From NCBI GenBank assembly GCA_009781675.1, contig WQVG01000001.1:1-64000 (forward strand): 64,000 nt of DNA. The letters run 5' to 3'. Below are positions 17,890 through 27,045 of the stretch, in pieces. The first letter of the stretch is position 1, and every line of letters starts with the position of its first letter. The notes beneath the pieces are model-generated. The model searched no databases, had not been told where the DNA came from, and saw nothing but the letters and a program-made list of their open reading frames with translations. Made by a program: the position numbers and the translations under genes. This DNA comes from Candidatus Bathycorpusculum acetigenes (GTDB lineage Archaea; Thermoproteota; Bathyarchaeia; Bathyarchaeales; Bathycorpusculaceae).

Positions 17890-18819
17890 GTGGAAGAAAT
17901 GGCAATAAACAACAACGTATTAGATACAATAGGCAAAACCCCCCTTGTACGCATAAACAAACTCGCCCAAGGCACAAACGCCACAATCGTGGGCAAACTC
18001 GAATTCCTAAATCCTAGCGGCAGTATAAAAGACCGTATCTGCAAAAACATGATAGAAACCGCCGAAGCTCAAGGCCTAATTAAACCTGGTGCAACAATCA
18101 TCGAACCCACCTCTGGTAACACCGGCATCGGTCTTGCCATGGTCGCCGCCGTCAAAGGCTACAAATTAATCTTAACCATGCCCGAAACCATGAGCATAGA
18201 ACGCCGTAACCTTCTCAAAGCATACGGTGCACAACTCGTACTCACCCCCGGATCAGAAGGTATGAGCGGCGCCATCAAAAAGGCCGAAGAACTCGCCGCC
18301 TCAACACCAGGTAGCTACATCCCCCAGCAGTTTAAGAACATAGCTAACCCCCAAGTCCACCGTGAAACAACCGGACCCGAAATCTGGGAAGACACCGACG
18401 GCAAAGTCGACATCGTCGTCGCAGGCGTCGGCACAGGCGGAACCATAACCGGTATATCAGAATACATCAAACCCAAAAAACCTTCATTCAACGCCATAGC
18501 TGTGGAACCCGCCGCATCACCAATACTCAGCGGCGGCCCAAGAGGCCCCCACAAAATCCAAGGCCTCGGCGCAGGCTTTAAACCTGAAATTCTCAAACTG
18601 GACTTAGTTGATGAAATCATTAAAGTAACCGACGGCGACGCCCTAAAAACCGCTCGTGCATTAGCCAAACAGGAAGGTATGCTAGTAGGTATCTCTGCTG
18701 GAGCAGCAACATGGGCCGCCATCGAAGTTGCTAAGCGCCCTGAAAATAAAGACAAACTTATCGTAGTTATCCTGCCCGACACAGGCGAACGCTACCTAAG
18801 TACTGCGCTATTCCAATAA
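17890..18819 (+). CDS. cysK: Cysteine synthase (O-acetylserine sulfhydrylase)
   Basis: PLP-dependent synthesis of cysteine from O-acetylserine and sulfide. The 309 residues show the Schiff-base lysine K47 in NPSGSIKDR, the substrate loop TSGNTG at 74-79, and the phosphate-binding GTGGTITG. The last residues, [11 protein letters not shown], are typical of CysK. The start is GTG, with an alternative ATG three codons later. It is followed 103 bases downstream by cysE, its pathway partner, which argues against cystathionine beta-synthase or CysM specificity. Confidence 0.93.
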   Translation: MEEMAINNNVLDTIGKTPLVRINKLAQGTNATIVGKLEFLNPSGSIKDRICKNMIETAEAQGLIKPGATIIEPTSGNTGIGLAMVAAVKGYKLILTMPETMSIERRNLLKAYGAQLVLTPGSEGMSGAIKKAEELAASTPGSYIPQQFKNIANPQVHRETTGPEIWEDTDGKVDIVVAGVGTGGTITGISEYIKPKKPSFNAIAVEPAASPILSGGPRGPHKIQGLGAGFKPEILKLDLVDEIIKVTDGDALKTARALAKQEGMLVGISAGAATWAAIEVAKRPENKDKLIVVILPDTGERYLSTALFQ

Positions 18820-18922
18820 CAACCAGACCTAATCCGTTTCTGTGCTTCTCCTTCTTTTCTTTACACCAGACGCTTCTCTTATATTCCTCTCTCACCAATA
18901 CAAAGCAAAGGGAAGACCCGAC

Positions 18923-19981
18923 ATGACTACAAATCAGCCTCGACACAAAGACTGCAAAAAATGCCTAATAGAGTCAAACAAGGATATTGATTGCTGGAAC
19001 CCCGACCGCATGCTTGACACATTAATGCATACCACTCAAACAGTAGAGCAGGACTGGACCGCAAAAGGCCTGCCAAAACTGGTTGATGATGTCGTGGTTA
19101 GTTACGAAGAATTTGGCGGAATGGTTCACCTTGAAGGACGCGATTTGCCCAGCAAAAAAATCGTCATCGAGGTTTTAGAAGATTTGTTCACCGTTCTTTT
19201 CCCAGGTTACCTTGGTGATTTAGAACTAACTAAAGCCAGCGTAAAATACCATTTAAGCATCAAATTAACCTCCATTTACGCCCGGCTCACCGATGAAGTT
19301 GAGAAAAGCCTCAAATATATTTGCAGAAAAATCAGTCAGTGTCCGCATGACCTCTGCCAGAAGCGGGCACATGTGGTAGCTTGGGAGTTGCTTGAAAAGT
19401 TGCCTGAAATCAGAGCTAAACTCAATGGAGACGTCCAGGCGGCATACAGTGGTGACCCCGCTGCGATAAGCACCGATGAGGTCATCCTAAGTTACCCCTG
19501 TATCTTAGCAATTGCAACTTACCGCATAGCCCATGAACTCTACCTGAGTGGCGTACCTTTGATTCCCCGTATCATGAGTGAGCACATGCACAGCTTAACC
19601 GGTATTGACATTCATCCAGGCGCAAAAATCGGCCGGAATTTTTTCATCGACCATGGCACTGGTGTTGTTATCGGAGAAACCGCCGAAATCGGCGACAACG
19701 TCAAACTTTATCAGGGTGTAACGCTTGGTGCCTTGAGCTTTCCTAAAGATGAGAAAGGTAACATCATCAAGGGCCGTAAACGGCACCCAACTATTGGCAA
19801 CAACGTGGTTATCTACAGTGGTGCGACACTTCTTGGAGCAGAAACAGTTGTGGGTGACAACGTGGTCATCGGTGGCAACGTCTGGCTGACTGGCCCGGTG
19901 GCGCAAGGGACAAAAATAACCCTCGCTGCACCCGAGCAGAAATACCGAATGGAAATCCGTCAGACAGAAAAATCGCCCTAA
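18923..19981 (+). CDS. cysE: Serine O-acetyltransferase
   Basis: Acetylates serine with acetyl-CoA to give the CysK substrate. I start at the ATG of [10 protein letters not shown], with GGGAAG upstream, giving 352 residues. The N-terminal 200 residues are a helical region longer than in E. coli CysE, with a cysteine-bearing start (CKKC). The C-terminal third is a left-handed beta-helix of hexapeptide repeats with [20 protein letters not shown] containing the catalytic histidines, then [10 protein letters not shown] and [11 protein letters not shown]. The long N-terminal region resembles plant and EpsC-type enzymes. It pairs with cysK. Confidence 0.93.
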   Translation: MTTNQPRHKDCKKCLIESNKDIDCWNPDRMLDTLMHTTQTVEQDWTAKGLPKLVDDVVVSYEEFGGMVHLEGRDLPSKKIVIEVLEDLFTVLFPGYLGDLELTKASVKYHLSIKLTSIYARLTDEVEKSLKYICRKISQCPHDLCQKRAHVVAWELLEKLPEIRAKLNGDVQAAYSGDPAAISTDEVILSYPCILAIATYRIAHELYLSGVPLIPRIMSEHMHSLTGIDIHPGAKIGRNFFIDHGTGVVIGETAEIGDNVKLYQGVTLGALSFPKDEKGNIIKGRKRHPTIGNNVVIYSGATLLGAETVVGDNVVIGGNVWLTGPVAQGTKITLAAPEQKYRMEIRQTEKSP

Positions 19982-19989
19982 AGCCTATT

Positions 19990-20010
19990 TGACCCTACAA
20001 CAGAGGGTCA
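19990..20010. terminator. Hairpin between convergent cysE and ABC permease genes
   Basis: TGACCCT and AGGGTCA form a perfect seven-base-pair stem with the loop ACAACAG just after the cysE stop. No strong T-run follows on the plus strand, so a role in termination or RNA stability is only plausible. Confidence 0.3.
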
Positions 20011-20092
20011 TACAACATAGCGGCTTCTGCTTGTTTAAAGAGTAAAAAATCAAAAAGCGACAATAAAAGAAGAAAAGAAGCGGAAAGAGCGG

Positions 20093-21199
20093 TTAATCTT
20101 CTCTCCACTTAAACAGTTTCACTGCGAAGACAAAGATAACCAGTGTTATGATTCCTAGAACTGCTATATCAAACATCGCCGCGGAAATGTTGTTGTATAC
20201 CATGACGTTGTTTAAGCCCTCGGTAACATAGAAAAGCGGTAGTACATGGGCAACAGTCTGCAGGTAGGTTGGCATACTGCTGATGGGGAAAAAAGTGCCT
20301 GCCAGAAACATCATGGGGAAAGTTACGATGTTGCCGATGACACCGGCAGTCTCTGGGTTCTTGGTCACAATGCCAACTAGCATGCCCAGTGACGCGAAGA
20401 GTACGGGACCCAATACTAAGAACGGTATAAGCCATAGTGACAGTGTGATATGTGCGTCGAAAACAAATATTCCTACTCCGACCATCAGCAGAAAACCGGC
20501 TATGCTCAAGAGAATGTAGAAGATCACTTTAGAGATGAGCCACTCCATTTTTGTCAGCGGGGTAAGGGAGAGTTGTTTGAAGAGTTTATTTTTCTTGTAT
20601 TCGCTGGATATGTTGACCAATGAGAACATGGGGCTGGTAAGGATGGAGAAACCGATTAAGCCCGGAATCAAAAAGTCTACATAGTTGGTCTGTTGAGTGT
20701 TGACGGTTGCCGAGGTTACGCCTATAACTGTGGTGCCATTGAAGCGCTGGAGGTTGAAGTAGTTGGCATATCCGTTGACTGTGCCGCTAACGATGCCGCT
20801 TGTGCTTGACGCTGGATTACCATAAACGGTTATGTTAATTTGATTTCCAGCTATGTAGTCGGTTGAGAAATTTGGCGGAATGAGTATGCCATCGGAGGCA
20901 GAGTTGGATGCTAAGAACTCAGCAAAGTTCTCTGAAGTATTAACCGTGATGACGTTGATTGTGGTGGATTGGTTTAATGCCGTGAGAAAGTTGTCACCTA
21001 TGTTTTGCCCAAACGCACCTGTATCTTGATTTTGTACATAGACATTGACGGCTTCACCTCCGCCGCCAGCGAAGATGGCTCCGAAAATTAAAATCAGCAC
21101 AACAGGAAATATTAAACCGAAGAATAAACCAAATTTATTCCTAAGGTACCCTACACTGAACACTTTAAAATCTGCATAGATACGTTTTGCACTAACCAT
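20093..21199 (-). CDS. ABC-2 type transporter permease
   Basis: Membrane subunit of an exporter. The 368 residues have an N-terminal transmembrane helix (about 23-43), a large extracytoplasmic domain to about 165 rich in N, T and S, and five helices in the C-terminal half, including GLIGFSILTSPMFSLV and MMFLAGTFFPISSMP. LTPLTKMEWLISKV is the cytoplasmic coupling segment common in ABC-2 permeases. The gene lies two bases after its ATPase partner. Substrate not deducible; drug, lipid or polysaccharide export are typical of the family. Confidence 0.85.
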   Translation of the reverse strand: MVSAKRIYADFKVFSVGYLRNKFGLFFGLIFPVVLILIFGAIFAGGGGEAVNVYVQNQDTGAFGQNIGDNFLTALNQSTTINVITVNTSENFAEFLASNSASDGILIPPNFSTDYIAGNQINITVYGNPASSTSGIVSGTVNGYANYFNLQRFNGTTVIGVTSATVNTQQTNYVDFLIPGLIGFSILTSPMFSLVNISSEYKKNKLFKQLSLTPLTKMEWLISKVIFYILLSIAGFLLMVGVGIFVFDAHITLSLWLIPFLVLGPVLFASLGMLVGIVTKNPETAGVIGNIVTFPMMFLAGTFFPISSMPTYLQTVAHVLPLFYVTEGLNNVMVYNNISAAMFDIAVLGIITLVIFVFAVKLFKWRED

Positions 21200-21201
21200 A
21201 C

Positions 21202-22161
21202 TTAGAGTCTCCGTTTTTTGCCTGTTTGAGTTTCTGATGTTGTTTTTTCTTGTTCGTCGAGAGGTTCACGGGCGAGTTTAATGAACACATCGTCGAGGCT
21301 GTCTTGGCGGGTTTGAATGTTGCCCCACTCCAAGCCTGACTGCTCAGCTGCGGCCAAAGCCGCTAACGCATCGATTTTCTTTTTGAGTGCAACAGTTATT
21401 ATGCCTATTGCCGGGTCATATTCTACCTGTAGCTCAGTGTTTTCTTTAATGTAATCTGCAAGTTGCTGGCTACCATGAATTTCCAAGCGCTCACCAGAGC
21501 CATGTTGCTGGATGATTTCTTGAGTTGTGCCGATGGCAACGATGTGTCCGTGGTCCATGATGGCTACACGGTCCGAGAGTTGCTGGGCTTCGTCGAGGTA
21601 GTGAGTAGTTAAGATGATTGTTTTACCTTTAGCTTTCAATCCGCGAATGACTTCCCAAATGGCTCGGCGTGCATTGGGATCTAAGCCTGTGGTGGGTTCA
21701 TCAAGAAAAAGTAACTCTGGTTGATTCACAAGCGAGAGGGCTAAGCCAGTTTTCTGTTTTTGTCCGCCACTGAGGCTTTCAAAGTTGTGTTTAGCCATAT
21801 CTTCGAGAAGCACTTCGCGCAGGATAGCGTCGGCATCTGCTTTAACATGGAAGAGGTCGGCATAGTAGTTTATGGCTTCTCGGGGAGTAGTTTTCTCAAA
21901 GAAAGTAAAGTTCTGGGGAATGACACCGATTTTTTTGTGTAACTCATATCCGTTTTTCCATGGGTCAAATCCCAAGATTTTGACGTCTCCACTATCTCGC
22001 TCACGTAGGCCCTCCATGATTTCGATAGTGGTTGTTTTACCTGCACCATTGGGTCCAAGCAATCCGAAAACTTCACCTTTTTTAACGGTGAAGTCGATGC
22101 CGTCTACGGCTTTGAGGTTACCGTAGTATTTCTTTAATCCCGATACTTCGATCGATAACAT
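21202..22161 (-). CDS. ABC transporter ATP-binding protein
   Basis: ATPase subunit driving the permease encoded just downstream. The 319 residues show Walker A (GPNGAGKTTT near 36-45), the signature LSGGQKQK, Walker B LLFLDEPTTGLD and the H-loop TTHYLDEA. The roughly 90-residue C-terminal extension (VALKKKIDALAALAAAEQ and the DDVFIKLARE motif) is the DrrA/NodI-type regulatory tail. The start is ATG. The two genes form a complete simple exporter. Confidence 0.92.
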   Translation of the reverse strand: MLSIEVSGLKKYYGNLKAVDGIDFTVKKGEVFGLLGPNGAGKTTTIEIMEGLRERDSGDVKILGFDPWKNGYELHKKIGVIPQNFTFFEKTTPREAINYYADLFHVKADADAILREVLLEDMAKHNFESLSGGQKQKTGLALSLVNQPELLFLDEPTTGLDPNARRAIWEVIRGLKAKGKTIILTTHYLDEAQQLSDRVAIMDHGHIVAIGTTQEIIQQHGSGERLEIHGSQQLADYIKENTELQVEYDPAIGIITVALKKKIDALAALAAAEQSGLEWGNIQTRQDSLDDVFIKLAREPLDEQEKTTSETQTGKKRRL

Positions 22162-22267
22162 TTAATGACGCCATTCCTGAGTTACTGAAATTCGATTCTC
22201 CTGTTCTCGTTTGGGTAAAAAATATAGCTTTCGGCCTAAAGAATAAAAAACGGTGTAATCATATGCG

Positions 22268-22783
22268 TTAGTTTGTTGGGGCTGATTTTTGGAGGATTCC
22301 GCGTTTTGCGCTGATGTTGAGGTTATTTACTAAAAAGCCCTCTATATCTTGTGGAGATAGGTAGCGGGGGCCGCGTTCGTGGTAGATTTGTAGTTCAAAG
22401 GTGCCCTTCTTAAACACCATTCGTAGCATGTAGTAATCAAACTTTAACGCTTGTTGCTTTCCGTAGCTGTTTTTATAGTAGCGTATTACACAGAAAAAAT
22501 CTAATGTCTGAACCTGTACTCTTGAGACATATTCCAGTGCTTTCTTAGTTTGTGTTTCATTGAGAAAAGTGAAGCTATCCGTTTCTGCCAGCCCAAACTC
22601 GAAGATAACCACGCCGTTTGGTATTGTTGGAATAGTAACTTCTTCAAAATTGAATCTCCGATGGTTTAATTCGTCAAAAAACTGGATTAAGTGTTGTTGA
22701 AGTTGTCGGTTTGTAACTATGACACGATAGTTTTCGGCATGGTGAACATTTGGCGGAAAATTATCGTAGAAACCAAGTGTCAA
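22268..22783 (-). CDS. Conserved-looking protein of unknown function
   Basis: A soluble 171-residue protein with alternating strands and helices: YRVIVTNRQLQQHLIQFFDEL, a run of hydrophobic strands (VVIFEFGLAETDSFTF), and a C-terminal FELQIYHERGPRYLSPQDI. I do not recognise a family, and there are no cysteine or nucleotide motifs. The start is TTG with GGATT upstream. It lies seven bases after the autoantigen-p27-like gene and probably shares its transcript. Confidence 0.65.
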   Translation of the reverse strand: MTLGFYDNFPPNVHHAENYRVIVTNRQLQQHLIQFFDELNHRRFNFEEVTIPTIPNGVVIFEFGLAETDSFTFLNETQTKKALEYVSRVQVQTLDFFCVIRYYKNSYGKQQALKFDYYMLRMVFKKGTFELQIYHERGPRYLSPQDIEGFLVNNLNISAKRGILQKSAPTN

Positions 22784-22790
22784 GTGGCGT

Positions 22791-23162
22791 TTAATCCTTC
22801 ATTTTTTTGATTTTTTCAACGCTATTTAGTAGTTCGTTTAGTGATAGAGTGAGTTTTTGTAGTTCATCTATGTCTTGGGTTGTTTCGATTTTGTTCTGTA
22901 TATCTGTGATTTTAGTTATTAGGACAGTTTCAAGTTTGTCGTAGGTGTTGCTGTTTTGTGCTGGGGTTGCTTGTTTGGGTGGTTCTTCGCCTTCTCGGAC
23001 TATGACTACCTTTTTTTCATCTTTTGCACACCAGAGTGTGCCGTCTTTTAACCGAAACAGCGGTGAAGCGCAGACGGGGCAGGCGAGATCAGTTAAGGTG
23101 GCGCCCTGCCGTAGTAGTTCCGCCATACGTTTGATTGGATTACGTTCTTTGTCTTGTTGCAT
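22791..23162 (-). CDS. Autoantigen p27/SSSCA1-like zinc ribbon protein (UPF0148-type)
   Basis: A 123-residue archaeal protein, related to human Sjogren syndrome/scleroderma autoantigen 1. The N-terminal helix NPIKRMAELLRQGATLTDLA leads into a zinc ribbon (CPVCASPLFRLKDGTLWC) whose fourth ligand is not obvious. The C-terminus is a predicted coiled coil (DKLETVLITKITDIQNKIE, then LNELLNSVEKIKK). I start at MQQDKERN; a GTG or ATG 12 bases upstream is possible. Function not established in archaea. Confidence 0.8.
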   Translation of the reverse strand: MQQDKERNPIKRMAELLRQGATLTDLACPVCASPLFRLKDGTLWCAKDEKKVVIVREGEEPPKQATPAQNSNTYDKLETVLITKITDIQNKIETTQDIDELQKLTLSLNELLNSVEKIKKMKD

Positions 23163-23243
23163 GTTTAACCCCAAAGGTAAATACGTATAAATACATATAT
23201 AACTTGATTACTGCCAATGCAGTAAAACGGGGAGAACCATTTT
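23163..23243. promoter_or_regulatory. Divergent promoter region with an 18-base inverted repeat
   Basis: Holds TATA-like sequences facing both ways (TATAAATA near 23186, TATATATG on the minus strand near 23200). A perfect inverted repeat TTACTGC-CAAT-GCAGTAA (23208-23225) sits just before the ribosome site GGGGAG of the plus-strand gene. It could be an operator or a leader hairpin. Confidence 0.4.
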
Positions 23244-23522
23244 ATGGTGCGAAAGAAGAAAACTGAAGAATATGAAGCAAAAATTAAGCAGGCGTTGATG
23301 GTGCTTGGCGAAGTTTCTGAAGATAGCACAACACCGCGGAACATACGCCGAAGTGCCAAAGACGCTATGAACGCTCTGCAAGGTAGCGAATATACGCCGG
23401 CTGTGAAGGCTTCAAATGCTGTCGCTTTGTTGGATGAGATCCTCCAAGACCCCAACATGCCGCCCTACACAAGGGTTAAACTCTGGAATGTCATGAGCTT
23501 TATCGAAGCTATAAAAGATTAG
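23244..23522 (+). CDS. UPF0147 family protein
   Basis: A 92-residue helical archaeal protein of unknown function. The family pattern is clear: ALMVLGEVSEDSTTPRNIRR, then AKDAMNAL, then NAVALLDEILQDPNMPPYTR, ending LWNVMSFIEAIK. The start is ATG with GGGGAG upstream. It is transcribed divergently from the p27-like gene. These proteins are common in archaea and often sit near basic information-processing genes, but no activity is known. Confidence 0.88.
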   Translation: MVRKKKTEEYEAKIKQALMVLGEVSEDSTTPRNIRRSAKDAMNALQGSEYTPAVKASNAVALLDEILQDPNMPPYTRVKLWNVMSFIEAIKD

Positions 23523-23676
23523 TGCCGAGTTAGGCTACTTTTACTTTTCTTTATTTGAAGTGTTTTGTAGTGTTGTTTATTGTTTGAGTGTGAGGTTTTA
23601 ATGTTTGATAAGAGTCTTGCGTAGGTAACGCTAGGAAATAGAAGGGCGAAGTGATATTCTGTGTTTGGGTTGACTG

Positions 23677-24141
23677 TTACGTTTTTGGCGGTTTTTTATT
23701 TTGTTTGTATGCTTGGGCGCAGTGGATGCAGCAAAACGTTGTTTCTACGTTGTTGATGGTTTCGCGGTGAGTGCCTTTGTAGACTTTGCAGTTGCAGTGG
23801 GCGCATGAATCAAGGCTGGGTTCAAAGGCGATGGAGACTAGTTCGGAGAAGCGTTTGAAGAGGTTGGTGCAGAGTTCTTTACCTGCCTCGGTTAATTCGA
23901 AATTTTTGCGCCTTTTTTCTCCTACCATCTTTGCGGTGTGTTCGACGTAGCCTTTTTCTTCGAGTTGCTGGAGAAAGGGGTAGACGAGACTGGGGCTGAT
24001 TTCTTTTTTGATTTCTTTTTTGAATTGGTTTATGATGCTATAACCGTGGGCAGGGCCTTTATAGAGTATGGTGAGTATGTAGAAGCGGTTGAAGTCGCTG
24101 ATTAATTCGTCCATGCCTTCGGTGTCTTTGTCCGTTGTCAT
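23677..24141 (-). CDS. PadR-family regulator with a C-terminal metal-binding TRASH-like domain
   Basis: The 154 residues begin with a PadR winged helix (about 17-95): FYILTILYKGPAHGYSIINQ, SPSLVYPFLQQLEEKGYVEH and the wing RRKNFELTEAGKEL. The C-terminus carries a cysteine cluster, CAHCNCKVYKG, then FCCIHCAQAY, matching the spacing of TRASH domains, which bind metals such as copper. The combination suggests a metal-sensing repressor. It lies between the UPF0147 gene and the FAD enzyme, divergent from the latter, which is a possible target. The metal is not deducible. Confidence 0.8.
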   Translation of the reverse strand: MTTDKDTEGMDELISDFNRFYILTILYKGPAHGYSIINQFKKEIKKEISPSLVYPFLQQLEEKGYVEHTAKMVGEKRRKNFELTEAGKELCTNLFKRFSELVSIAFEPSLDSCAHCNCKVYKGTHRETINNVETTFCCIHCAQAYKQNKKPPKT

Positions 24142-24309
24142 AACTCTCCAGTACTAATAGAGAAGTCATAGTATTAAATGTTTGTGCCAGATATATCCTT
24201 CAACTATTCATCTCATCCATACACCCACCAGTTTAAACACAGAGACTGTACTAACAGTTATATGTGAGCTGTTGTATCTACTTTTGGGTTCCAGAGGGAG
24301 ACTAATCCT

Positions 24310-25689
24310 TTGAAATATGATGTAATCATCGTTGGCGCAGGCCCTGCAGGTATATTCTCAGCATTAGAACTAACCGAACACGCAAACCTCAACGTCCTTG
24401 TCATAGACAGAGGCACAGATATCGACAAACGTAAATGCCCCTCAAAACGAGGCTTTGAATGTGTTCACTGCGAACCATGCGCGGTACTCTCAGGTTGGGG
24501 CGGAGCAGGCGCTTACAGCGATGGCAAACTCACACTATCAACCGAAGTTGGAGGCTGGTTAAACCAATACGTCTCCAACAAAGAGCTGCAAGAACTCGTC
24601 AAGTACTGTGACGAAATCTACCTTAAATTCGGTGCCAGCAAAGAAGTCTACGGTGGCGACAACGAACAAGTTGATGAAATCGAACGTCAAGTCTCACTGG
24701 CCGGCTTAAAACTTATCAAACAAGAAGTCCGCCACATGGGCACCGATCGCTGTCTAGAAACACTCAAACGTATGCGCGAATACCTTGACAGCAAAATTAC
24801 ATTTTTGCCCAAAACTGACGTAAAAGGTCTCATAGCCGAAAACAAAACCATCCAAGGCGTTGAAACCGTGGATGGCGAAAAAATTATGGCTAAATATGTA
24901 ATTATCGCTCCAGGCAGAAGTGGCGCTGAGTGGTTACAGACCGAAGCACAAATCCGAGGCCTAAAAACCATTAACAACCCCGTAGACATCGGTGTCCGGG
25001 TTGAGTTGCGGGCTTCTGTGATGGAGAAGCTTACCAAAGTCCTCTACGAACCAAAATTAGTTTACTTCTCACGATCATTTGATGATCAAGTCCGTACCTT
25101 CTGTGTTTCACCCTACGGAGAAGTCACCACCGAATCCTACGACGGTGTCTTAACCGTCAACGGCGGTAGCCAAGCAGAAACAAAAACTGCCAATACCAAC
25201 TTTGCAATTCTAGTCAGCACCCAGTTCACAGAACCATTCAAAGAGCCTATCGCATACGGCAAATACATCGCACGCCTAAGCAACCTGCTCAGCGGTGGCG
25301 TCATGGTCCAACGGTTAGGCGACCTCAACCACGGTAGGCGTAGCACACCCGAACGCATAAATCACAGCGTTGTCACTCCAACCCTCAAAAATGCAACCCC
25401 CGGCGACCTCAGCTTCGTCTTACCCTATCGTTACATAACTGACATCCGCGAAATGCTTGGAGCACTCGACAAAATCGTCCCCGGCATCGCATCACCCGAA
25501 ACCCTGCTCTATGGAGTCGAAGTCAAATTCTACTCCTCACATCTACAACTAAACCACGCCCTAGAAAGCCAAATCCAAAACATGTTCACCATTGGCGACG
25601 GCGCAGGCGTTACCCGCGGCTTAATCCAAGCATCAGCATCAGGCATTATCGTTGCCCGAGAAATCCTCAAACGAGAAAAACTGAATTGA
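24310..25689 (+). CDS. FAD-dependent oxidoreductase (COG2509-like dehydrogenase)
   Basis: The 459 residues begin with the FAD-binding dinucleotide fold, DVIIVGAGPAGIFSALELTE, and a second GXG-type region after VIIAPGRSG near 200. The segment ending CVHCEPCAVLSGWGGAGAYSD is characteristic of a family annotated as NAD(FAD)-utilising dehydrogenases, related to geranylgeranyl reductases. The C-terminal TIGDGAGVTRGLIQASASG is the second FAD-contacting motif. Start is TTG after GGGAG. It ends 13 bases before the zinc-ribbon gene, so could be the first gene of that set. Substrate unknown. Confidence 0.8.
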   Translation: MKYDVIIVGAGPAGIFSALELTEHANLNVLVIDRGTDIDKRKCPSKRGFECVHCEPCAVLSGWGGAGAYSDGKLTLSTEVGGWLNQYVSNKELQELVKYCDEIYLKFGASKEVYGGDNEQVDEIERQVSLAGLKLIKQEVRHMGTDRCLETLKRMREYLDSKITFLPKTDVKGLIAENKTIQGVETVDGEKIMAKYVIIAPGRSGAEWLQTEAQIRGLKTINNPVDIGVRVELRASVMEKLTKVLYEPKLVYFSRSFDDQVRTFCVSPYGEVTTESYDGVLTVNGGSQAETKTANTNFAILVSTQFTEPFKEPIAYGKYIARLSNLLSGGVMVQRLGDLNHGRRSTPERINHSVVTPTLKNATPGDLSFVLPYRYITDIREMLGALDKIVPGIASPETLLYGVEVKFYSSHLQLNHALESQIQNMFTIGDGAGVTRGLIQASASGIIVAREILKREKLN

Positions 25690-25702
25690 AGGCCCAAAAA
25701 AC

Positions 25703-26446
25703 ATGGCTGTAGCTCAAAGCATAAGTTGTTCGCACTGCGGCGCACCTGTAGAGTTTAAGCCCGGCGAAATCATAGCTACCTGCAAGTACTGTGGCTTTAC
25801 AACCGTTATAGAAACCGGGCAAGCATTCACCTTTGAACATTCTGTTCTTCTCAACCGATACAGCCCTGAACAGATGGAAGACTTCATACGCGACTGGATG
25901 CGCTCGGGCTTTATGAAACCCAACGATTTAGCCAAAAAATCCAAAATCATCGAAAAAACCCTCACCTACTTGCCATTTTGGGTTGTATCTGTAGAAGCAT
26001 CAACCCAATACAAAGGCATCTTTGAACGTATTGCCCCCCCAATAGTCAAAGAAGGTGAAATCAAAAAACAATACAACTGGCTCGTACTAGCCAGGCAAGC
26101 CTCAGATTTTCCCACACGCGCCTACGACATCCCCCTAGAAGGCAAAATACCCTATGACTTCCGCAAAATCGAAGGCTTCGCCAAACTACTAAACAGCGAA
26201 ATGGAACGAGACCAAGCATTGACAGTTGCGCACCAGCAAATCGATGCACATCATCGTTTTCTACTCCAGCAAGACATCGATCGCATCATCGAAGCCTCCA
26301 CTACTATAACCCTCAAACAGATGGTATACCTGCATGCACCGGCATGGTTCATCAAATATGAATATAAAAATAACCTCTACCAGATAATCATCGATGGCGC
26401 AAAAGGCATGGTTCTCAAAGGCGACATCCCCAACCGAAAGTTCTAG
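25703..26446 (+). CDS. Zinc ribbon protein of the SPFH gene set
   Basis: A 247-residue protein with an N-terminal zinc ribbon (C9, C12, C27, C30 in CSHCGAPV and CKYCGFTTV), followed by an uncharacterised alpha/beta region. YLPFWVVSVEASTQYKG near 94-110 and QMVYLHAPAWFIKYEYK near 211-227 look like a repeated strand module. There is no signal peptide or convincing transmembrane helix. It is similar in layout to bacterial YdjG-type proteins, which pair a zinc ribbon with membrane association next to SPFH genes. It lies 60 bases before the coiled-coil gene. Confidence 0.65.
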   Translation: MAVAQSISCSHCGAPVEFKPGEIIATCKYCGFTTVIETGQAFTFEHSVLLNRYSPEQMEDFIRDWMRSGFMKPNDLAKKSKIIEKTLTYLPFWVVSVEASTQYKGIFERIAPPIVKEGEIKKQYNWLVLARQASDFPTRAYDIPLEGKIPYDFRKIEGFAKLLNSEMERDQALTVAHQQIDAHHRFLLQQDIDRIIEASTTITLKQMVYLHAPAWFIKYEYKNNLYQIIIDGAKGMVLKGDIPNRKF

Positions 26447-26505
26447 CCAACCTTTAAAAGCCAGCGTTTTTTATAACGAAGTGAAAATGCAGGAGGAAAG
26501 TGAAA

Positions 26506-27045
26506 ATGAGCGAAAATAAAGATATTTATGCCCAAGCAAAAAGCCAAATGGGGCTCTCTGAGCGTATAGTAGCCGCCCTTCCAGGTTTCCGCGGCTACAA
26601 AGAAAAAGAACTCCGACGGGAATCCGATAAACTAATCCGAACTCACCTCGCCCTCAAACTATCCAAAGGCAAAAACAACATCAGCACAATTGCCCAAAAA
26701 ATCGCGGATAAACGATACCTCGACGTTCTAACCGACATCGATCGCTTAACCGCAAAAATGGACCGTATAACTGAAAAAATCAACCACGCATCATACGGCT
26801 ATGCAGGATTCTTTGACACAATAAAAATCAAAGAAGACAACCTCGACCGCATGATAGCATATGACAACCAACTCATAGACAGCGTCAACACCCTAACAGA
26901 CCAAATCGACAACCTAAAAACACAGCTCTTAGGTGGCGACTACACAAACCTCAAAGACAAAATCCAAATCATAACCGACAAATTCGAGTTACTCGAAGAC
27001 GCGTTTGATAAACGCCAAGAAATCATCATAGGAGTGCATGCATAA
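26506..27045 (+). CDS. Coiled-coil protein of the SPFH gene set
   Basis: A 179-residue, highly charged, almost wholly helical protein. It opens with LSERIVAALPGFRGYKEKELRR, a short amphipathic stretch followed by a conserved-looking GYKEKE motif, then long coiled coils (DRLTAKMDRITEKINH, DSVNTLTDQIDNLKTQ). The ATG is placed nine bases after AGGAGG; a GTG two codons earlier is too close to it. Its stop overlaps the next start by one base (TAATG). By position it corresponds to PspA in bacterial pspA-ydjGHI operons. Homology to PspA/ESCRT-III is not established by the sequence. Confidence 0.65.
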   Translation: MSENKDIYAQAKSQMGLSERIVAALPGFRGYKEKELRRESDKLIRTHLALKLSKGKNNISTIAQKIADKRYLDVLTDIDRLTAKMDRITEKINHASYGYAGFFDTIKIKEDNLDRMIAYDNQLIDSVNTLTDQIDNLKTQLLGGDYTNLKDKIQIITDKFELLEDAFDKRQEIIIGVHA

